A DNA stretch of 9,266 nt from Syntrophorhabdaceae bacterium (lineage in GTDB: Bacteria; Desulfobacterota; Syntrophorhabdia; Syntrophorhabdales; Syntrophorhabdaceae): the NCBI GenBank assembly GCA_026415015.1, contig JAOAHW010000198.1, positions 1 to 9,266 on the forward strand, in the 5' to 3' direction. The translations under genes were made by a program, and so were the position numbers. Positions 1-5,986 of this stretch are shown piece after piece. The stretch's first letter is position 1. Every line of letters starts with the position of its first letter. Below the pieces are notes generated by a model that was given only the letters and a program-made list of their open reading frames with translations, made no database searches and was not told the DNA's origin.

Positions 1-1
1 T

Positions 2-868
2 GCAGGTTTTTTTGAGGTGATAAACTTTGCCTTTCTCAGTAAAAAGGATATAGAGAACTTCCAGATACCCCCATCAGACCTCAGGTCATCCAGTGTCCCA
101 ATCCTGAATCCCATATCAAAGGATTATGGTTTAATGAGGACATTTATAGCCCCGAATGTGCTTAAGAATATTGCCTACAACATAAACAGGGGTATAAAAA
201 ATTTAAAGGTCTTTGAACTCGGAAAGGTATTCATATCCAAAAATGACAAGCTCCCTGATGAGCATCTCAATCTTTTTATGGCCATGACCGGCAGAGAGAG
301 GGAATATTTCTGGAGGGAACAGCCTAAAGACTATGATTTTTTTGATATAAAGGGTATTGTAGAGGGTCTAACAGAGCAGTTTGGCTTGTCATTTGATATT
401 AAATCGAGTGAAGAGCCTTTCCTTGAGAGTAACAGGTCTGCTGATATATATGTAGATGGGTCAAAGATAGGCTGGTTGGGTGAGATAAATGGAGATATCT
501 TAAAATTATACGATATTGAACAAAAAACCTATTGTGCAGAGATTAGTTGTAGTGTAATCTTGGAGAGGGGTGCACTATATTTCCAGTACAGGGCTATACC
601 AAGGTACCCACAGGCCATAAGGGATTTCTCCTTTTTTGTTGATGAAACAGTTCCTGTGGCAACACTGATAGCAAAGATAAAAAGCCTGTCACCCCTTATT
701 GTATCTGTTGGTGTGTTTGATATGTTCAAAAAAGAAAAAAGGAGCGTATCCTTCAGGGTTGTCTTTCAATCATTTGAGGAGACACTGAGGGATGAGACAG
801 TAAATGCAGTCCAGGAAAAGATAATAGATGAACTTACAAAAATAGACGGTATAACACTGAGGGTTTAA
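2..868 (+). CDS. pheT: Phenylalanine--tRNA ligase beta subunit, C-terminal part (5' truncated)
   Basis: This is the C-terminal part, about 288 residues, of the beta chain of phenylalanyl-tRNA synthetase, the cytoplasmic alpha2-beta2 enzyme that charges tRNA-Phe. The open frame runs in from the left edge (reading AGFFEVINFAF), so the GTG at 17 is an internal valine codon and not the start. The first part (AGFFEVINFAF to about residue 180) matches the catalytic-like core of PheT, including the stretch DYGLMRTFIAPNVLKNIAYN. The last 95 residues, beginning near YRAIPRYPQAIRDFSFFVD, match the ferredoxin-fold anticodon-binding (FDX-ACB) domain and end at the usual place after an LTKIDGITLRV-like terminus. 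The missing N-terminal region (EMAP-like, B3/B4 and B5 domains) lies upstream of the window. The IHF-type gene follows 10 bases later, an order known from several Gram-negative lineages. The family identification is firm. Confidence 0.95.
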   Translation, partial: AGFFEVINFAFLSKKDIENFQIPPSDLRSSSVPILNPISKDYGLMRTFIAPNVLKNIAYNINRGIKNLKVFELGKVFISKNDKLPDEHLNLFMAMTGREREYFWREQPKDYDFFDIKGIVEGLTEQFGLSFDIKSSEEPFLESNRSADIYVDGSKIGWLGEINGDILKLYDIEQKTYCAEISCSVILERGALYFQYRAIPRYPQAIRDFSFFVDETVPVATLIAKIKSLSPLIVSVGVFDMFKKEKRSVSFRVVFQSFEETLRDETVNAVQEKIIDELTKIDGITLRV

Positions 869-874
869 GGAGGG
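869..874 (+). promoter_or_regulatory. Strong ribosome binding site of the IHF-type gene
   Basis: GGAGGG lies directly after the pheT stop codon and four bases before the ATG at 879. It is one of the clearest Shine-Dalgarno sequences in the window, and it fixes the start of the DNA-bending protein. Confidence 0.7.
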
Positions 875-878
875 AAAA

Positions 879-1157
879 ATGACCAAGATAGAGATAGTAG
901 CCAGTCTGTATGAAAAACTCGGATTTTCAAAAAGGGAGTGTGCCAATATAGTGGATGCCTTTTTTCAGACAATCAAGGAGACCCTTGCAAGAGATGAGAA
1001 TGTTAAACTTTCGGGGTTTGGCAACTTTATTGTGAAGACAAAAAGGGCAAGGAGGGGCAGGAACCCCCAGACAGGGGAAGAGATAAAGATCGCTGAGCGT
1101 AAGGTATTAAATTTCAGGCTAAGCCAGGTATTTAAAGAGGAAATAAATAGTAAATAA
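879..1157 (+). CDS. ihfA: Integration host factor alpha / HU family DNA-bending protein
   Basis: This 92-residue basic protein belongs to the HU/IHF family, whose dimers bend DNA in nucleoid organisation, recombination and transcription. Visible landmarks are the helical N-terminus (TKIEIVASLYEKLGFSKRE), the KLSGFGNF turn at residues 43-50, and the DNA-inserting beta arm RGRNPQTGEEI at about 59-69, with the intercalating proline at 63. The length is normal for the family. The N-terminus resembles IHF-alpha more than HU, and the position directly behind pheT is the classic place for ihfA (himA). Whether it forms a heterodimer with a separate IHF-beta or a homodimer cannot be told from the window. 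It starts at an ATG with a strong GGAGGG site. The HU/IHF family call is near certain; the alpha assignment is likely. Confidence 0.93.
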   Translation: MTKIEIVASLYEKLGFSKRECANIVDAFFQTIKETLARDENVKLSGFGNFIVKTKRARRGRNPQTGEEIKIAERKVLNFRLSQVFKEEINSK

Positions 1158-1162
1158 AAAAA

Positions 1163-1483
1163 ATGGCTCAGGAAGTCCCTGACAGAGTATTTTACAGGAT
1201 TAAAGAGGTTTGCAACCTCACTGGTTTGAAACCTCATGTCCTGAGATACTGGGAGCAGGAGTTTAAAGACATTAAACCCATTAAAAGCCCAAGGGGACAG
1301 AGGCTCTACAAGCGAAAGGACCTTGATACAATAATAACCATAAAAAAGCTCCTCTACGAGAAAAAGTATACTATAGATGGTGCAAAGAAATTTTTAAATG
1401 ACAAGAGGCACATCATGGCAGAGATAAAAGAGGAGCTAATGGAGATAATCGCCCTGCTTCAAGGGAATAAACCACCTGCATAG
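1163..1483 (+). CDS. Short MerR-family transcriptional regulator
   Basis: This 106-residue protein has a MerR-type winged helix-turn-helix. The recognition region is about residues 11-32 (YRIKEVCNLTGLKPHVLRYWE), with the characteristic LRYWE in place of the common IRYYE, and the wing is GQRLYKRKDL at 45-54. A helical segment at about 56-80 (TIITIKKLLYEKKYTIDGAKKFL) is typical of the family, and a second helix at 86-99 probably forms the antiparallel dimer coiled coil. No C-terminal effector domain and no metal-binding cysteines follow, so it may act as a constitutive DNA-binding protein. The ATG is five bases after the ihfA stop with no good Shine-Dalgarno site, so translation may depend on coupling. 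The pheT-ihfA-merR order is known from delta-proteobacterial and related genomes. Its targets are unknown. Its last 71 bases overlap the convergent protease gene. Confidence 0.9.
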   Translation: MAQEVPDRVFYRIKEVCNLTGLKPHVLRYWEQEFKDIKPIKSPRGQRLYKRKDLDTIITIKKLLYEKKYTIDGAKKFLNDKRHIMAEIKEELMEIIALLQGNKPPA

Positions 1484-2285
1484 GCTCTTTAAGCCTCTTT
1501 AAATTTTTGTTAATTGTTAGTGAGGGGAATGGTTTTGGTGTAAAAGAGAGGACAAATATAATAAGTATGACAAGGGCAAGTACCTTTCTTTTCCTGTCAA
1601 GCTCTGTCTCCATGTCAATAGGCCTAGGATGCCTTATACCAAATATAAAAAGTAGTATCACAAGGGCAAGCCACCCTTGGCTGAAAAACAAGGCATATAC
1701 CCCAAGGCCGAGTAAAACAGCTATATATATCTTTCTGCTATCCTCTCCAAATACTGCATAGACTATGTGCCCCCCATCGAGCTGACCTGCAGGGATGAGA
1801 TTTAAGGCTGTGACAAATAATCCAACCCAGCCTGCATACGCAAAGGGATGGAGGATCAGGTCATATCCATCTGGTATCTCCCCCACCAAAATTATCTGAA
1901 AAAGTTTGAACAATAATGGGTCTCCAAGCTCTATAAAACCCTCATGGGCAGGGACAGGTCCCACCTGTGAGAGCTTTATCCCCACATAGATAAAGGGCAG
2001 AGAGACCACAAACCCTGCAATGGGTCCCCCCACGCCTATATCAAACAGGGCCCTTTTGTTTTGCATAGTACCCTTCATCTTTATGATGGCCCCAAAGGTG
2101 CCAAAGGGTGACAGGGGAAAGGGTATAAAATAGGGCAGTGTGGCAGGGATACCGTATCTTTTGCTCATGATATAATGTCCCATCTCATGGGCAAAGAGGA
2201 TGCTCATAATGGATATGCTATAGAGAAACCCGCCGACAAACCAGGTAGAGGCAAAGGTGAGCAAGAATAAGACTATATGGATCAT
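1413..2285 (-). CDS. Site-2 protease (M50) family intramembrane zinc metalloprotease
   Basis: This 290-residue, very hydrophobic protein with several predicted membrane segments belongs to the site-2 protease (M50) family, which cleaves substrates within the membrane. The zinc-binding HEMGH motif is at residues 33-37 in an early membrane helix. The second motif, NLIPAGQLDGGH at 162-173, carries the likely third zinc ligand D170. The conserved stretches PYFIPFP (51-57), GTFGAIIKM (62-70), RALFDIGVGGPIAGF (78-92) and GIRHPRP (216-222) mark the PDZ-less subfamily related to plant EGY proteases. Substrates cannot be inferred. The ATG follows the holA TAG stop with no gap, so the two are probably co-transcribed and translationally coupled. 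The last 23 or so residues lie antisense to the end of the convergent MerR gene and look like an unconserved tail. The catalytic motifs are intact, so activity is expected. Confidence 0.92.
   Translation of the reverse strand: MIHIVLFLLTFASTWFVGGFLYSISIMSILFAHEMGHYIMSKRYGIPATLPYFIPFPLSPFGTFGAIIKMKGTMQNKRALFDIGVGGPIAGFVVSLPFIYVGIKLSQVGPVPAHEGFIELGDPLLFKLFQIILVGEIPDGYDLILHPFAYAGWVGLFVTALNLIPAGQLDGGHIVYAVFGEDSRKIYIAVLLGLGVYALFFSQGWLALVILLFIFGIRHPRPIDMETELDRKRKVLALVILIIFVLSFTPKPFPSLTINKNLKRLKEPMQVVYSLEAGRLSPLAPLLSLP
1482..1506 (+). terminator. Weak candidate terminator at the end of the MerR gene
   Basis: AGGCT (1482-1486) and AGCCT (1492-1496) can form a five-base-pair stem with a five-base loop, followed by a T-rich but broken tail (CTTTAAATTTTT). 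The stem is short and the site lies inside the opposing protease gene, so it is at best a weak intrinsic terminator for the pheT-ihfA-merR transcript. Confidence 0.2.
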
Positions 2286-3302
2286 CTAAATCTCTAAAAG
2301 ACTTGTCTCCAGTATAACACGGCGTTCATGTTCAGGGCCTTTTTTTATAGCCAGGTCAATCCTTGATAATGTGTCAAGGAAGGATATAAGGTCTTTTTTA
2401 TCAAACTTCCTGGCTGTATTAGAAAGCTTAAAGGCATAGTAGGGTTTCTGAAAGGCCAGATACTGTTTTTTTTCAATAGGCTTGAGGTCCATGGAATCCT
2501 TCCACCTGTTTAGCACCTTTGTAAAATCAGGGTATTTTGTATAGGGAGATAATTTTTCCTCTATGTCCTTGGCATGTAGTAAGAGCCTTGTCTGTTTTAC
2601 AAGGTAGCTGTGGATGATTATTATTGCCGTCTCTAAAGGGAGGTTCATGGTATTTATGAGGTTGTCAAGTATATAGATTATCTTCTTTTTGTCTTTATTG
2701 GAGAAGGCCTCAAAAAAACCAATCAAATCATCTTGATGTGTCTTTGCTGTTATAGCCATTATATCCTTTGAATCTATCCTCTTTTTATCACCGGTATAGT
2801 TTATCAGTTTCATAAGCTCTGTCTCCAGGACAGCCTCATCCCTTATCCTCTCCTTCAGCAAATCAAAGGCCTTATCTGTCATCTGTTTGCCATATCTTTT
2901 AAGGACAGTGGTGACCCTATCTTTTAATCTCTTCTCAGACTCCCTCTCCATGACCACAACATCTGCCTCAATCCCAGGAAAGACAGGTTTTGTGTCTGAT
3001 GTAATATAGATAATAACAGGGACCCTCCCCTTTAAGGCATAAAGGTTTGTCTTTATCTCCTCCATAACATTTTTATCAGGGTCTACAAGGATAAGGACAA
3101 TCCTTTCCTCTAAGAAGAGACTTGATGCTATCTCTACAACAGTATCCCTTATCCCCTCCCCGGATACGACTATGTTGTGCGGTGAATCAAAGAACTGATG
3201 GCTAAGTATACCTATATCCTCATGGACATTGTCTTTAGTACCCATGGCAATAATGATGTCTTTCATTTTTCTTAGGTTACTATAGAAGTCTGTATTTTTC
3301 AA
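2286..3302 (-). CDS. holA: DNA polymerase III, delta subunit
   Basis: This 338-residue protein is a HolA-type delta subunit, the clamp-loader part that opens the beta sliding clamp during replication. The middle and C-terminus fit the family well: DEAVLETELMKLINYTGDKK corresponds to the conserved helix before the lid region, DLIGFFEAFSNKDKKKIIYILDNL to the AAA+ collar junction, and IDLAIKKGPEHERRVILETSLLEI to the classic C-terminal signature. The N-terminus is divergent: the usual YLLYGEE-like strand is represented only by DIIIAMGTKDN near residues 14-24. The start is uncertain. The longest frame begins at TTG (3302) without a clear Shine-Dalgarno site. ATG at 3266 would begin MKDIIIAMGT and fits the fold well, while ATG at 3245 would cut into the first strand. 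The stop abuts the protease start. It diverges from the FtsB-type gene. Confidence 0.85.
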   Translation of the reverse strand: MKNTDFYSNLRKMKDIIIAMGTKDNVHEDIGILSHQFFDSPHNIVVSGEGIRDTVVEIASSLFLEERIVLILVDPDKNVMEEIKTNLYALKGRVPVIIYITSDTKPVFPGIEADVVVMERESEKRLKDRVTTVLKRYGKQMTDKAFDLLKERIRDEAVLETELMKLINYTGDKKRIDSKDIMAITAKTHQDDLIGFFEAFSNKDKKKIIYILDNLINTMNLPLETAIIIIHSYLVKQTRLLLHAKDIEEKLSPYTKYPDFTKVLNRWKDSMDLKPIEKKQYLAFQKPYYAFKLSNTARKFDKKDLISFLDTLSRIDLAIKKGPEHERRVILETSLLEI

Positions 3303-3310
3303 CAGATAGG

Positions 3311-3340
3311 TTGACTTTTTGTATTTATGCCGTTTATATT
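3311..3340 (+). promoter_or_regulatory. Candidate sigma-70 promoter for the envelope operon
   Basis: TTGACT (3311-3316) and TATATT (3335-3340) are separated by 18 bases and closely resemble the -35 and -10 consensus. The location, in the short divergent gap before a long run of plus-strand genes, is where a promoter is expected. However, it overlaps the ATG at 3327, so a transcript starting near 3347 would lack that start codon. Either the next gene starts at GTG 3348 or the match is fortuitous. Confidence 0.4.
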
Positions 3341-3626
3341 ATTAATAGTGCTTGAGGATTTTATAAGAAAACATGGCCTGCTGGTTCTGCTCATCGTCAT
3401 AATCTTCTCTGTTATATTTTATGAAGATGGTCTTTTCAGTTATGTAAAGATGAAGGTGGAACTGGCAAGGATAGACAAAAACACAAAAAAGCTTGAGCAG
3501 GAGAATATAAGCCTCTCCCAAGAGATAGACAGGCTAAGAAAGGATGAAAAGTACCTTGAAGAGGTAGTTAGGATGAGATATGGTCTGTTAAGGGAGGGAG
3601 AAAAATTATACAGGATAGAGAGATGA
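3327..3626 (+). CDS. ftsB: FtsB/DivIC-family septum formation protein
   Basis: This 99-residue bitopic membrane protein has a short cytoplasmic N-terminus, one membrane segment (about residues 17-31, GLLVLLIVIIFSVIF) and a periplasmic coiled coil (about 40-72, rich in K, E and L heptads). It ends in the family's C-terminal motif around RMRYGLLREGEKLY (82-95). This is the architecture of FtsB/DivIC, which joins FtsL and FtsQ to activate septal peptidoglycan synthesis. The ATG at 3327 has only a distant GATAGG upstream and overlaps a promoter-like sequence. GTG at 3348 (residue 8) would still keep the membrane segment and is a realistic alternative. The stop shares four bases (ATGA) with the next start, showing translational coupling to the radical SAM gene. 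FtsB and DivIC cannot be told apart by sequence this short. Confidence 0.85.
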   Translation: MPFILLIVLEDFIRKHGLLVLLIVIIFSVIFYEDGLFSYVKMKVELARIDKNTKKLEQENISLSQEIDRLRKDEKYLEEVVRMRYGLLREGEKLYRIER

Positions 3627-4498
3627 AATACGAAGGCGCAATTTATAGACCACCAAGCGAGGCAGACAGCCTTATCCTACAGGTAACAGTAGGCTGTTCA
3701 CACAATAAATGCACTTTCTGTGGTTCATATAAGGACAAAAAATTCAGGATAAAGGGCTTTGAAGAGGTAAAAGAGGATGTTGATGAGGCAAGACAGTATG
3801 CACGTTTTATAAAAAAGGTGTTTATTGCCGATGGTGATGCCCTTATAATACCCCAGAAGAGGCTAATCCCCATAATCCAGCTTGTAAGGGATGCATTTCC
3901 AAGGCTTGAGAGGATAGGCATATACGGCAATACCAAATCCATACTCAAGAAGTCTGTGGAGGACTTAAAGGCACTAAAAGACCTCGGTGTGGGAATAATA
4001 TATCTTGGTGTAGAATCAGGTGACCAGGTTGTCCTCGACAGGGTCTGCAAGGGCACAACCCTTGATAAGACTGCAGAGGCAGCAAAAAGGGTGAAGGATG
4101 CCGGCATAATATTATCTGTCACTGTGCTCCTTGGTCTTGGAGGTGTTGAGAGGAGCAGGCAGCATGCAGAGGAGACAGGTAAATTCTTAACAAGGATAGA
4201 CCCTGAGTATGCTGGTGCATTAAGCGTAATAGTGATACCAGGTACACCATTGGCAGAACAGATAAAAAAAGGTGAGTTCCAGGTCCCGTCACCATATATG
4301 CTCCTTGAAGAACTTGAGATTATGATAGAGAATACAAACCCGACCCATATGTTCTTTGCCTCTAATCATGCATCCAATTATCTACCGGTTAAGGCATGGC
4401 TACCCGAGGAAAAAGAAAAGATCCTTAAATCCATCAGGTATGTCCTTGACCAGAAAGACCCCTCAATGCTCAGACCTGAATTTATGAGGGCTTTATAA
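3623..4498 (+). CDS. Radical SAM protein with unusual CX4CX2C motif
   Basis: This 291-residue radical SAM protein has no B12-binding domain. The iron-sulfur motif GCSHNKCTFCGSYKDKKFR places cysteines at 25, 30 and 33, which is CX4CX2C instead of the usual CX3CX2C. The flanking residues (YRPPSEADSLILQVTVGC before, KDKKFR after) are, as I recall, characteristic of one COG1032-like family that keeps this spacing, so it is probably not a mutation. Other barrel motifs are FIADGDAL (67-74), the SAM-contacting YLGVESGD (127-134) and LLGLGG (169-174). Near the C-terminus, FFASNHASNYLP (244-255) looks like a conserved signature. The reaction is not known to me. The start overlaps the ftsB-type stop by four bases and the thioesterase follows two bases after the stop, so it is mid-operon. 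The radical SAM call is firm; no substrate is proposed. Confidence 0.9.
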   Translation: MKYEGAIYRPPSEADSLILQVTVGCSHNKCTFCGSYKDKKFRIKGFEEVKEDVDEARQYARFIKKVFIADGDALIIPQKRLIPIIQLVRDAFPRLERIGIYGNTKSILKKSVEDLKALKDLGVGIIYLGVESGDQVVLDRVCKGTTLDKTAEAAKRVKDAGIILSVTVLLGLGGVERSRQHAEETGKFLTRIDPEYAGALSVIVIPGTPLAEQIKKGEFQVPSPYMLLEELEIMIENTNPTHMFFASNHASNYLPVKAWLPEEKEKILKSIRYVLDQKDPSMLRPEFMRAL

Positions 4499-4500
4499 GG

Positions 4501-4938
4501 ATGGTCAAAAATATGGAGACACTCTACAAACAGGATGAGTATGGTTTTATCCATGTACCTGTCAGGGTCAGGTATGCAGATACAGACAGGATGGGTATAG
4601 TATATTATGGTAACTACCCTGTATATTTTGAGATAGGTAGAAGTGAATATATGAGGCAGAAGGGTTTCACATACAGGGAGTTTGAGGAGAGGGGTTATCA
4701 TCTTGTAGTGGTTAGGATGGAGGTAAAGTATTATAACCCTGCCTTATACGATGATGAACTAACAGTCAGGACAAGGATTGCTGAATGGAGATCAAGGGGG
4801 CTTACATTCCAGTATAAGATCTACAGGGACAGTGAGATAATCGTAGAGGGAAAGACAATGCACATATGCACAAACTCTGACAAGAAACCTGTTTTAATAC
4901 CAAGATATCTGTTAGAAACCTTAAAAGATGCAGGATGA
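4501..4938 (+). CDS. YbgC-like acyl-CoA thioesterase (4HBT hotdog fold)
   Basis: This 145-residue single-hotdog protein is of the 4-hydroxybenzoyl-CoA thioesterase / YbgC type, which hydrolyses acyl-CoA or acyl-carrier-protein thioesters in the cytoplasm. The signature VRYADTDRMGIVYYGNYPVYFE (23-44) contains the expected catalytic aspartate D29, equivalent to D18 of E. coli YbgC. RMEVKYYNPALYDDEL (72-87) is the following conserved strand region. The length is normal. ATG 4501 is too close to the AAGG at 4497-4500 for that to act as its Shine-Dalgarno site; ATG 4513 (residue 5) is better spaced from the same site and may be the true start. The gene overlaps the next transferase by 11 bases. 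E. coli ybgC sits with the Tol-Pal envelope genes; here it sits with division and LPS genes, so a membrane-lipid role is plausible but unproven. Confidence 0.9.
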   Translation: MVKNMETLYKQDEYGFIHVPVRVRYADTDRMGIVYYGNYPVYFEIGRSEYMRQKGFTYREFEERGYHLVVVRMEVKYYNPALYDDELTVRTRIAEWRSRGLTFQYKIYRDSEIIVEGKTMHICTNSDKKPVLIPRYLLETLKDAG

Positions 4939-5986
4939 TAATAACATCCTTGTTGTTCGGCTAAGCTCCCTTGGTGATGTGCTTATGACTGTCCCTGCAG
5001 TAATCTCAATAAAAAATCACCTCCCCAGTTCACATATCACATGGTTGATAGAGGGCTCTGTCGGAGACCTCCTCTCATACCAGGGGTTTTTAGAAAGGGT
5101 CATAAGGTTTCCCAGGTCAAAGTTAGTATATAACCTGAAAAAGGGTTACTTAAAGGAGGCCTTTAGTCTTTTAAAGGGCTTTGTGAGGGAACTCAAGGCC
5201 ATTGAATATGACCTTATAGTGGATTTTCACGGGATAGTAAAGAGCATCATTTTATCAAAGATTGCCCGGGGCAATAGGTTGATAGGCTTTGATATGATAT
5301 ATGCCAAGGAATATAGTCACCTCCTCTATGACGAGAGGATAAACGGGCCAGACAAAAGGCTCCACAAGGTAGAACGAAACATGCTCATAGCTACCTATCT
5401 CGGTGCAAAAAAAGATGTCCCTGATATGGGGCTAAAAGTACCAGATAGATACCTTGATTATATTGACAGCTTCTTCAAAGAGGCAGGGATTTCAGATAAT
5501 GTCTTTGCCATAAACCCCTTTTCAAGTCCTGGAAGTGACTTCAAAAGATGGGGCATGGATAGATACAGCCAGCTTATAAAAGAGATAAGGTCTAATATAG
5601 GTGCAGATATACTAATCCTTTGGGGACCAGGGGAAGAGAAAGAGGCAGAGGCCCTTGTTATGGAGTCAGGCCAAGGCGTATATCTTGCCTGTCCAACCAA
5701 TATCCCCCAGCTTTTTGCACTCCTTAAGAGGGTGAGGCTATATATAAGTGGTGACACAGGTGTTATGCACCTTGCTGCAGCGGCAAAGACACCTGTAATT
5801 GCCATATTCGGGCCAACAGACCACAGGATAAATGCACCCTATGGCACAGACTCCATAATTGTGCGAAAGGATACACCCTGTAGTCCCTGTAAAGATAGAG
5901 ACTGCAAAAACAGGGTTTGTCTTGACAGCATAACACCAGATGAGGTATTCGAGGCAGTCAAGACAATATACACAAGGATAAAATAG
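4928..5986 (+). CDS. waaC: Glycosyltransferase family 9, heptosyltransferase I (WaaC-like)
   Basis: This 352-residue GT9 enzyme has a GT-B fold and is expected on the cytoplasmic face of the inner membrane, transferring heptose from an ADP-heptose donor to the Kdo-lipid A core. The N-terminal ILVVRLSSLGDVLMTVPA (7-24) carries the catalytic-type aspartate D17. DLIVDFHGIVKSIILSKIA (95-113), RLIGFD (117-122) and HKVERNMLIATYLG (146-159) resemble WaaC more than WaaF. The donor-binding loop SGDTGVMHLAAA is at 274-285, followed by FGPTD (294-298). A four-cysteine cluster, CX2CX4CX4C, at 318-331 (C318, C321, C326, C331) precedes the terminal helix. The gene overlaps the thioesterase by 11 bases, and its stop abuts the next start. 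ADP-heptose as donor is supported by a heptose kinase gene in the same operon; the acceptor is inferred from family. Confidence 0.88.
   Translation: MQDDNNILVVRLSSLGDVLMTVPAVISIKNHLPSSHITWLIEGSVGDLLSYQGFLERVIRFPRSKLVYNLKKGYLKEAFSLLKGFVRELKAIEYDLIVDFHGIVKSIILSKIARGNRLIGFDMIYAKEYSHLLYDERINGPDKRLHKVERNMLIATYLGAKKDVPDMGLKVPDRYLDYIDSFFKEAGISDNVFAINPFSSPGSDFKRWGMDRYSQLIKEIRSNIGADILILWGPGEEKEAEALVMESGQGVYLACPTNIPQLFALLKRVRLYISGDTGVMHLAAAAKTPVIAIFGPTDHRINAPYGTDSIIVRKDTPCSPCKDRDCKNRVCLDSITPDEVFEAVKTIYTRIK

Noticed and set aside
17..19. GTG at 17 as a start codon for the pheT segment.
   Set aside because: The frame continues upstream to the window edge with residues (GFFEV) that fit the PheT family, so the codon is internal.
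1486..1503. Direct repeat CTCTTTAAGC / CTCTTTAAAT at the end of the MerR gene.
   Set aside because: It is two imperfect ten-base copies of low-complexity sequence, probably chance.
1507..1761. Plus-strand open frame filling the stretch after the MerR gene.
   Set aside because: The opposite strand encodes the intramembrane protease with intact zinc motifs; this frame is its serine-rich shadow.
3303..3370. A promoter for holA on the minus strand in the divergent gap.
   Set aside because: Several A/T-rich -10-like hexamers exist, but no -35-like sequence at suitable spacing was found.
3643..4122. Open minus-strand frame of about 159 codons opposite the CX4CX2C radical SAM gene.
   Set aside because: It is antisense to a well-supported gene, is rich in S, T and L as expected of a shadow frame, and shows no recognisable motif.
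5458..5805. Open minus-strand frame of about 115 codons opposite the WaaC-like gene.
   Set aside because: It lies wholly antisense to conserved GT9 motifs, with no family resemblance of its own.
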